The notes under the pieces are model-generated. The model worked only from the letters and a program-made list of their open reading frames with translations. It was not told the origin of the DNA and did no database searches. The position numbers and the translations under genes were made by a program. Source: Tenericutes bacterium ADurb.BinA155 (GTDB taxonomy: Bacteria > Bacillota_I > Bacilli_A > RFN20 > CAG-826). From it: a DNA stretch of 11,256 bases. Where the stretch lies: the NCBI GenBank assembly GCA_002068375.1, contig MVZL01000021.1, positions 1 to 11,256 of the forward strand, in the 5' to 3' direction. Shown here in pieces: positions 5,513 through 11,256 of the stretch; positions within the stretch are counted from its first letter, which is position 1, and each line of letters begins with the position of its first letter.

Positions 5513-7462
5513 ATGGTCGATATTGAAAAAGCCGAAAAGGAATATACCTCGAAGGACATTGAACTCTTAACCGAGCTCGAAGGTGTTCGTAAACGGCCTG
5601 GCATGTACATTGGTTCAACCAACGCGACTGGGCTTCATCATTTGGTATGGGAAATCGTCGATAACGGCGTTGATGAAGCCGTGAATGGTTTCGGTGATAA
5701 AATCACGGTAATCATTAGAAAAGACGGGAGTATTTCCGTCGAAGACGAAGGCCGTGGCATCCCGGTTGATATTCATCATGACTCCAAAATGCCAGCGGTT
5801 CAGTTGGTTTTCTCCACCCTCCATAGCGGCGGCAAATTCAATAGCAAAGTCTACTCGACTTCGGCTGGTCTTCATGGTGTCGGCGCCACCGTAACTAATG
5901 CGCTTTCCGAGTGGATTGATATCACGGTCTTCCGCGAAGGCCTCATTTATAACATCCGATTTGAACATGGCGGCAAATTGGCCCAGCCTCTCAAAGTGAT
6001 CGGAAAAACCAATAAACATGGCACTTTGGTCCGCTTCAAACCGGATCCGACCATCTTCTCAACCGTCGAGTTTAAGTGGGATACGATCTATAACCACCTC
6101 CAAGAAGAGGCGTTCCTTCTGAAGAAAGTCCACTTTATCTTGAAAGATGAGCGGACCGGAATGGAAAAGGAACTCTATTACGAAAACGGCCTCCGTGAGT
6201 ATGTTTCCACCCTTTGCCAGAACAAATCCCCGATCGGCGAAGTCATCGATTTCGAAGGTGAGACCGACGGAATCAAGATGGAAGCAGCCTTGCAGTGGTG
6301 CAATCTGGACTATAACGAAAACATTCTTTCTTACGCGAACTCGGTTCGGACCGCCGATGGGGGTACCCATGAAGCAGGATTTAAGCTCGGCATTACGCGG
6401 GCTGTCAATGACTGGGCCGTCCAAAACGAGATCATCAAAGAGACCGAAAAGATCGATGGTTCCGATATTCGGGAGGGTTTGACCGGCATTATTTCGGTGA
6501 AGATCCCCGAAGACCGGCTCGAATACGAAGGCCAGACCAAAGGCAAACTCGGAACCCCCGAAGCGACCGGTGCCGTCAATGGTTTCATCTACGATAACCT
6601 TGTCCACTATTTGGCCGAACATAAGGAATTCGCGATTGATTTGATTCGGAAATGCAGCGCCTCTCGCGAGGCCCGTGAAGCCGCTCGGAAGGCCAAAGAG
6701 GCCGCCCGTGGCAACAAAAAGAGCAAAGTCGATGCCGTTATTTCGGATAAATTAGCCTCGGCCCAGTCGAAAGATTACCCCAACAATGAGCTCTTCATCG
6801 TCGAGGGCGATTCCGCCGGTGGCTCCGCGAAAACCGGCCGGGATCGGCTGCATCAAGCGATTTTGCCCTTACGAGGCAAACCTTTGAACACCGACTCCGT
6901 GACGATGGAACGGATGCTTCAAAACGTCGAATTCTCCACGATTATTCAGACGATTGGTGCGGGAGTTGGTGCCGATTTCGATGTGGAAGATTCCCATTAT
7001 GGCAAGATCATCATCATGACCGATGCTGATACCGATGGCGCCCATATTCAGATTTTGCTTTTAACTTTCTTCTACAACTACATGAAGCCTTTGATCACCC
7101 ATGGGATGGTCTACATTGCTTGCCCGCCGCTTTACCGTGTTTATAAAAAGAGCGACCCCGCGCATAAGTTTATTTATGCTTGGGACGACAAATCTCTCGA
7201 AGACGCCAAGGTTAAAATCGGAGCCGGCTATGGGATTAACCGCTACAAAGGCTTGGGCGAAATGAACGCCGATCAGCTCGCTATCACCACGATGAATAAA
7301 AAGACCCGCCAGCTCCTTCAGGTCCATATCGATGATCCTTTGGTCGTCGAGAAACGGATTGGGGTTTTGATGGGGCAAGATCCGTCCTTACGCCGCGATT
7401 GGATTGAGGAAAACATCTCGTTTAACGTTGAAGATACCTTCATCAAAGAGGTCAAAAAGTAA
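5513..7462 (+). CDS. parE: DNA topoisomerase IV subunit B
   Basis: ParE is the ATPase subunit of topoisomerase IV, which decatenates daughter chromosomes together with ParC. The 649-residue length is typical. The GHKL ATPase domain has RKRPGMYIGST (26-36), catalytic Glu47 in EIVDN, DEGRGIP (78-84) and the ATP lid YSTSAGLHGVGATVTNALSEW (114-134). The transducer has QTKGKLGTPEA. The TOPRIM domain has EGDSAGG (431-437, Glu431) and DADTDGAHI (504-512), and the C-terminal part has RYKGLGEMNADQL. DADTDGAHIQ is the ParE form; GyrB usually has DADVDGSHI. The ATG at 5513 has no Shine-Dalgarno sequence but the N-terminus fits. parC follows after two bases, which supports ParE over GyrB. Confidence 0.93.
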   Translation: MVDIEKAEKEYTSKDIELLTELEGVRKRPGMYIGSTNATGLHHLVWEIVDNGVDEAVNGFGDKITVIIRKDGSISVEDEGRGIPVDIHHDSKMPAVQLVFSTLHSGGKFNSKVYSTSAGLHGVGATVTNALSEWIDITVFREGLIYNIRFEHGGKLAQPLKVIGKTNKHGTLVRFKPDPTIFSTVEFKWDTIYNHLQEEAFLLKKVHFILKDERTGMEKELYYENGLREYVSTLCQNKSPIGEVIDFEGETDGIKMEAALQWCNLDYNENILSYANSVRTADGGTHEAGFKLGITRAVNDWAVQNEIIKETEKIDGSDIREGLTGIISVKIPEDRLEYEGQTKGKLGTPEATGAVNGFIYDNLVHYLAEHKEFAIDLIRKCSASREAREAARKAKEAARGNKKSKVDAVISDKLASAQSKDYPNNELFIVEGDSAGGSAKTGRDRLHQAILPLRGKPLNTDSVTMERMLQNVEFSTIIQTIGAGVGADFDVEDSHYGKIIIMTDADTDGAHIQILLLTFFYNYMKPLITHGMVYIACPPLYRVYKKSDPAHKFIYAWDDKSLEDAKVKIGAGYGINRYKGLGEMNADQLAITTMNKKTRQLLQVHIDDPLVVEKRIGVLMGQDPSLRRDWIEENISFNVEDTFIKEVKK

Positions 7463-7464
7463 CG

Positions 7465-10164
7465 ATGGCCCGCAAAGAAAAACAAGAACCAGTAATCGTT
7501 GAAGACATTCACCACGAGGCCATGGATGAGCTGATGGGTGATCGCTTTGGCATCTACGCCAAAGACGTCATTCAGGATCGGGCGATCCCCGATGCTCGCG
7601 ATGGAATGAAGCCGGTGCAACGCCGCATTATTTTCGCGATGTATCAAACCGGGAATACCATCGATAAACCTACGAAGAAATGTGCTCACATCGTCGGCGA
7701 AGTCATGGGCAAATACCACCCGCACGGCGACTCCTCGATTTACGATGCCCTCGTTCGGATGTCCCAGAATTGGCGGGTCCGGCTCCCCTTAGTGGATTTC
7801 CAAGGAAATAACGGCTCCATGGATGGCGATGGTCCGGCCGCTTACCGTTATACCGAAGCTCGTCTTGCCGCGGTTTCGCAAGAACTCGTCCGCGACATTG
7901 ATAAAGATACGGTCGACATGGACCTTACTTTCGACGATACCGACTTCGAACCCTCGGTTTTACCGGCTCGTTTCCCGAACTTACTTGTGAATGGCGCCGA
8001 AGGCATTGCAGTCGGTCTTGCCACCGAAATCCCGCCCCATAACCTCCGCGAAGTCACCAGCGCCGTCATCTATCGAATCAACCATCCGACCTGCGATATT
8101 TCGAAACTCACCGCCTTTATTCCGGGACCGGATTTCCCGACCGGCGGCATCATTTACGAGTCGCAAGGTCTCCATGATATCTATACGACCGGTCGCGGCC
8201 GGATCGATGTCGCCTCCAAAGCGGAAATCGTCGATAATCCCGATGGTTATAAGCAAATCATCGTATCGGAAATCCCCTATGGGGTCATTAAATCCGATTT
8301 GGTTCGCCAAATCGACCAGATCCGTCACGACAAGACGATCGCCGGAATTGACGAAGTCCGCGATGAGACCGATAAAACAGGTTTACGGATCGCGGTCGAC
8401 TTAAAAGATGATGCGAAACCCGAAGCGATTTTGGCTTACCTTATGAGCAAGACTCAGCTTCGGAGCTCCTATAGCGCCAACATGGTCGCGATCGTCGATG
8501 GCCGGCCGAAAACCCTTGATCTTCTCAGCTATTGCGACACTTATATCGCCCACCAAGTCTCGGTGATCACCCGACGGTGCCATTTCGATTTAAACCGCGA
8601 TAACGCGCGTCTTTCGATCGTGAATGGCTTGATCAAAGCCAGTTCGATTATCAATGAAGTCGTCGACGTGATCCGCCACTCGGCCGATAAAGCCGATTCC
8701 AAGACCAACCTCGAGACAAAGTTTGGCTTTACCCCCGATCAAAGCGAAGCGATCGTGATGATGCCTCTCTATAAATTGAGCCATACCGATATCACGACCC
8801 TCATGAACGAAAAAGCCGCCCTTGAAGCGGAGATTTCGTCCTTAAATGGCATCCTCGGCGACAAAGAAAAACTGAACGAAGTCATCGTGAATGACCTCAA
8901 GAACATCGCCAAGCAATATGGCGATAACCGCCGGACCGCGATCGAAGAGGATCATCCGGAACTTCGGAACATCGATAAGCGGGATCTGGTCGCGAAAGAA
9001 GACGTCATGGTCGCGGTTTCCCGCGATGGCTACGTCAAGCGTTCCTCGATTGCTTCCTGGAAAGGCAGCAACGGGGCTAATGGGGCCGCTCCAGGCTTAA
9101 AGTCTGGCGATACCCTGATCTATTCAGGCCAATGCTTGACCACTGATTTCATGCTTCTTTTCACCAATAAGGGAAATTACCTTTATATCCCGGTCCATCT
9201 CATCAAAACCAACAAATGGCTCGATGAAGGCATCCATGTTAACTATGCGATTTCCTTAAGCCCCGACGAGAAGATCGTTCGCGGGTTTGCCGTCCGGGAT
9301 TTCCGTCAGGATCTTTTCATCGCCATCGTGACCAAGAAAGCCCAAATCAAGCGGGTCCGCCTCAGCGATTTCCAAGTCGTCCGTTATGGCCGCCCCATCA
9401 CCGCGATGAGGATTCTCAGCGATGACGAAGTCGTGGATGCTTGCGTCACGACCGGCAATAGCAATCTCTTCTTAATTTCCGCGGTCGGTTATGGGATTTT
9501 CTACAACGAGAATCTCTTGGAACCTTCGACTACGAAGAGTGGAGGCTTCAAAGCCGCCAAGTTCGGCGGAAAAGAAGTTGCCGCCATGCTTTCCTTTGCT
9601 CCGGGCGAACGGGGCAAGGTCTTGATGCTGACCGATGGTGGCGCCACCCGCGTCTTTGATATGGATCATATCGAAAAGACCGATCGGCTCGATAAACCGG
9701 CGTTGATCGTTCCGACCTTTAAGAGCGACATCGAAAACGTCCTATTTATGGCGAAGCCCTTTGACCGCGCCCTCCCGATTAGCTATGTGACGACTCTCCA
9801 AGACGGGTCTTCGTTCACGATCAGCTGGCCCGATCTCTACCTCACTCCGATGGAGCGTTATGCCAAAAAAGACGACAAAATCTTAAGAAAGAACATGATT
9901 GCCTACGTTCATCGGGCCGATTCGGATTTGATCGACGACACGATCAAGGCCTATCCGGCTCCCGCGGTGGCTGCTCCGGTTAATGTAGCGGCATCCGCTA
10001 GTGATGAAGCTGTTCTTCCTAAAGATAATATGGTGGCCCCAGCTGAAAGCAAGGCTCCGGAAGCCCCGGCGGCTTCTAAAGCCAGCGAAGACAACGAACC
10101 TTCACAGAAGTTCGAGCAGATTTCGATCTTCGGCGATGATTTCGATGACGATCCGAAGAAGTAA
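7465..10164 (+). CDS. parC: DNA topoisomerase IV subunit A, with long acidic tail
   Basis: ParC cuts and rejoins DNA. It has 899 residues. The breakage-reunion domain shows DRFGIYAKDVIQDRAIPDARDG (26-47), KYHPHGDSSIYDALVRMSQ (83-101; Ser90 and Asp94 match the quinolone-contact positions Ser80 and Glu84 of E. coli ParC) and AAYRYTEARL, with Arg128 and the catalytic Tyr129; the residue before that Arg, usually Met, is Tyr. ARFPNLLVNG and GPDFPTGGII are typical. A coiled-coil arm precedes the beta-propeller C-terminal domain (about 510-825). Residues 830-899 form an Ala/Pro/Glu/Asp-rich tail, probably disordered, with QISIF at 885-889 and the acidic end GDDFDDDPKK. Starts two bases after parE; AGAGG is 13 bases from the ATG, so translation is probably coupled. 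Confidence 0.93.
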   Translation: MARKEKQEPVIVEDIHHEAMDELMGDRFGIYAKDVIQDRAIPDARDGMKPVQRRIIFAMYQTGNTIDKPTKKCAHIVGEVMGKYHPHGDSSIYDALVRMSQNWRVRLPLVDFQGNNGSMDGDGPAAYRYTEARLAAVSQELVRDIDKDTVDMDLTFDDTDFEPSVLPARFPNLLVNGAEGIAVGLATEIPPHNLREVTSAVIYRINHPTCDISKLTAFIPGPDFPTGGIIYESQGLHDIYTTGRGRIDVASKAEIVDNPDGYKQIIVSEIPYGVIKSDLVRQIDQIRHDKTIAGIDEVRDETDKTGLRIAVDLKDDAKPEAILAYLMSKTQLRSSYSANMVAIVDGRPKTLDLLSYCDTYIAHQVSVITRRCHFDLNRDNARLSIVNGLIKASSIINEVVDVIRHSADKADSKTNLETKFGFTPDQSEAIVMMPLYKLSHTDITTLMNEKAALEAEISSLNGILGDKEKLNEVIVNDLKNIAKQYGDNRRTAIEEDHPELRNIDKRDLVAKEDVMVAVSRDGYVKRSSIASWKGSNGANGAAPGLKSGDTLIYSGQCLTTDFMLLFTNKGNYLYIPVHLIKTNKWLDEGIHVNYAISLSPDEKIVRGFAVRDFRQDLFIAIVTKKAQIKRVRLSDFQVVRYGRPITAMRILSDDEVVDACVTTGNSNLFLISAVGYGIFYNENLLEPSTTKSGGFKAAKFGGKEVAAMLSFAPGERGKVLMLTDGGATRVFDMDHIEKTDRLDKPALIVPTFKSDIENVLFMAKPFDRALPISYVTTLQDGSSFTISWPDLYLTPMERYAKKDDKILRKNMIAYVHRADSDLIDDTIKAYPAPAVAAPVNVAASASDEAVLPKDNMVAPAESKAPEAPAASKASEDNEPSQKFEQISIFGDDFDDDPKK
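9853..9871 (+). repeat. 19-bp exact repeat, copy inside parC
   Basis: GAGCGTTATGCCAAAAAAG, coding for ERYAKK near the end of the ParC propeller domain. An identical copy lies at 10246-10264 in the same orientation. Confidence 0.85.
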
Positions 10165-10166
10165 TA

Positions 10167-10184
10167 TTATTACTTTAGTAATAA
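10167..10184 (+). other. A+T stem-loop just after parC stop
   Basis: TTATTAC (10167-10173) and GTAATAA (10178-10184) pair perfectly around TTTA, three bases after the stop codon. No T run follows, so it is not a standard terminator; it could protect the 3' end of the message. The rest of the gap to 10257 is A+T-rich with no gene seen. Confidence 0.4.
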
Positions 10185-10245
10185 GGTCTAGCAATTTAGT
10201 AGATAACAAGTAGTTCTCTAGTTTTGAAATTATCCGATTCAATCC

Positions 10246-10264
10246 GAGCGTTATGCCAAAAAAG
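10246..10264 (+). repeat. 19-bp exact repeat, copy downstream of parC
   Basis: Same 19 bases as at 9853-9871, here outside any gene. Its A run forms the left foot of the parC terminator. Similarity to parC does not clearly continue on either side. Confidence 0.85.
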
Positions 10265-10289
10265 CCGCCTTTACAAAAAGACGGTTTTT
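10258..10289 (+). terminator. intrinsic terminator of parE-parC
   Basis: CCGCCTTT (10265-10272) pairs with AAAGACGG (10277-10284) with one C-A mismatch and the loop ACAA. It is extended by A6-G on the left and T5 on the right, followed by more pyrimidines. Confidence 0.8.
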
Positions 10290-10334
10290 CTTCTTATGAA
10301 GAAACTGCCTACTATCGCAAATGTTCGGTTTCGA

Positions 10335-10354
10335 TTATCATATCTATATGATAA
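10335..10354. promoter_or_regulatory. 20-bp palindrome across the yqeG start
   Basis: TTATCATATCTATATGATAA has 9-bp perfect arms around CT and includes the chosen ATG (10348-10350). TATCAT at 10336-10341 is a five-of-six match to a -10 box and would place the transcript start at the ATG. Could be an operator, a promoter element or an RNA hairpin hiding the start codon. Confidence 0.5.
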
Positions 10355-10875
10355 AAAGGATCGTGCCCTTCGCCTATGCGGATAGCCTATTCGAAGTGAG
10401 CGCAGCCTTCTATCAGAAATTCCACATCAAAGCGGTGCTTTGCGACCTCGATAACACCTTGGATTCTTACGATCACCCGTTCCCGTCGGAACGCGTTTTC
10501 GCCCTCAAACGTTTCTTTTCAGAGCAAGGGATCCAAATGATCATCGTGAGTAACAACACCGGTCGTCGGGTTCGCATTTATGCTCAATCCCTCGGCTGCC
10601 GCGCCGTTTGCTGGATGATGAAGCCTTTGGCCGGACGGCTGAAACGCTTCATTAAATCCGAAGGGCTGAAGCCCGACGAGGTTCTCCTCGTTGGTGACCA
10701 GCTCATGACCGATATCTTGGCGGGCAATGGGGCCGGTTTACGGACCTTGCTCGTCGCCCCGATCTCCCGGAAGAGCGATCCCCCCTGGACAAGGTGCAAT
10801 CGCTGTTTCGAGAAAAGAACGCGCTATAAGATACTGATCCATCGAATCGTCCCTTATTGGAGGAACATGCTATGA
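10348..10875 (+). CDS. yqeG: YqeG family HAD IIIA-type phosphatase
   Basis: A haloacid dehalogenase-superfamily phosphatase of 175 residues, the family's usual length; its substrate is unknown. The catalytic motifs are complete: D33-L-D35-N-T in CDLDNTL (motif I nucleophile and general acid), Ser68 in IVSNN (motif II), Lys92 in MKPLAG (motif III) and GDQLMTD with Asp117 and Asp122 (motif IV). I chose the ATG at 10348 because the family begins in the manner of MIKRIVP; the in-frame ATG at 10321 would add nine residues with no counterpart. Neither has a Shine-Dalgarno sequence. It overlaps yqeH by ATGA, so the two are translationally coupled. YqeG adjoins YqeH throughout Firmicutes in a cluster that usually continues with aroE, yqeI, nadD, yqeK and rsfS. 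Confidence 0.9.
   Translation: MIKRIVPFAYADSLFEVSAAFYQKFHIKAVLCDLDNTLDSYDHPFPSERVFALKRFFSEQGIQMIIVSNNTGRRVRIYAQSLGCRAVCWMMKPLAGRLKRFIKSEGLKPDEVLLVGDQLMTDILAGNGAGLRTLLVAPISRKSDPPWTRCNRCFEKRTRYKILIHRIVPYWRNML
10859..10863 (+). promoter_or_regulatory. yqeH ribosome binding site
   Basis: GGAGG eight bases before the ATG at 10872, inside the end of yqeG. Confidence 0.8.
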
Positions 10876-11256
10876 GCCAACTCAATGTCGTCCGTCGCTG
10901 CTACAATTGCGGCACGATCTTACAAAGCGATGACCCGAAAAAGCCGGGCTTCGTCGATAAAGCCTTACTGGAATCTTCGAATTCGACCGTCTTGTTCTGC
11001 GAAAAGTGCTGGAAAGATCAACGCTACAACATCGCTCCGCGGGAACCGAGTGTCGATCCCCAATTTCTTTCGATGTTAAAAGATGCCCAGGCTTCGGATG
11101 CCACGATCGTCTACGTGGTCGATCTTTTCTCCTTCGAAGCTTCTTTCATCATGAGCATCACCCAAGCGATCGAAGGCCTCAACGTCCTCGTGATCGCCAA
11201 CAAACGCGATTTGCTGCCCCGGAAAATGTCGGATGCTTTGCTCCGGGAGTATGTGG
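10872..11256 (+). CDS. yqeH: YqeH ribosome-assembly GTPase, 5' part
   Basis: YqeH is a circularly permuted GTPase needed for 30S subunit assembly. Only the first 128 codons lie in the window. The N-terminal zinc finger is complete, with C10-Y-N-C13 and C43-E-K-C46. The start of the GTPase domain follows, with VVDLFSF (82-88) and the G4 motif NKRD (110-113) ahead of where G1 should appear, which is the hallmark of the permuted order G4-G5-G1-G2-G3. The remaining motifs and the C-terminal RNA-binding domain lie beyond the right edge. The ATG overlaps the yqeG stop, and a good GGAGG supports this start. Confidence 0.93.
   Translation, partial: MSQLNVVRRCYNCGTILQSDDPKKPGFVDKALLESSNSTVLFCEKCWKDQRYNIAPREPSVDPQFLSMLKDAQASDATIVYVVDLFSFEASFIMSITQAIEGLNVLVIANKRDLLPRKMSDALLREYV

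Noticed and set aside
6059..6622. 187-residue minus-strand frame within parE
   Set aside because: Antisense shadow of conserved ParE sequence; no start signals and no recognisable domain.
5513..10164. gyrB-gyrA instead of parE-parC
   Set aside because: The TOPRIM motif DADTDGAHIQ, the ParC-like DRFGIYAKDVIQDRAIPDARDG and the parE-parC order favour topoisomerase IV.
10321..10347. nine-codon longer start for yqeG
   Set aside because: No binding site, and the extra residues MFGFDYHIY have no counterpart in the family; not fully excluded.

Overview
The window is a chromosomal housekeeping segment from a low-GC-type Gram-positive lineage (Bacilli, near the Mollicutes/Erysipelotrichales). The evidence is its gene families: a C-x-x-C-type L33, YneF, FakA/DegV, PlsY, ParE/ParC and the YqeG-YqeH pair. 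EF-P has the NKTAMR loop that I associate with Mollicutes instead of the usual PGKG loop. By eye the base composition is about half G+C, high for Mollicutes. Trp is TGG and yqeG ends in TGA, so the standard code is used. I see no insertion sequence, prophage, CRISPR array, tRNA or rRNA gene.

Layout. (1) 1-92 is the 3' end of rpmG, closed by a strong terminator. (2) 163-4324 is a plus-strand run: a metallo-beta-lactamase-fold hydrolase, efp from its own promoter, yneF, a DegV/FakB protein, then (after a hairpin overlapping the degV stop codon) fakA and a clean terminator. (3) 4373-4678 is a gene-poor, increasingly A+T-rich stretch with a long potential hairpin and the terminator of the gene entering from the right. 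(4) plsY lies on the minus strand (4679-5410), divergent from parE. (5) parE and parC (5513-10164) form a topoisomerase IV operon. (6) After a terminator, yqeG and the truncated yqeH (ATGA overlap) begin the conserved Firmicutes yqeG-yqeH cluster.

How the genes work together. FakB (DegV) presents a fatty acid to the kinase FakA. The acyl-phosphate formed is the acyl donor for PlsY, the first acyltransferase of phospholipid synthesis, so three proteins of one lipid route lie within 4 kb. EF-P and L33 serve the ribosome, YqeH assembles the 30S subunit, and ParE/ParC decatenate the chromosome.

I do not see a complete undescribed multi-gene system. The least expected signals are at the DNA/RNA level: all three TATAAT boxes sit between short inverted repeats whose arm sequences differ but still pair; several genes seem to have leaderless or nearly leaderless transcripts; a terminator-like hairpin holds the degV stop codon in its loop; and a 19-bp piece of parC is repeated exactly downstream of the gene. 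At the protein level, ParC carries a disordered-looking tail ending in a sliding-clamp-like QISIF motif, and the DegV protein lacks the usual C-terminal His.
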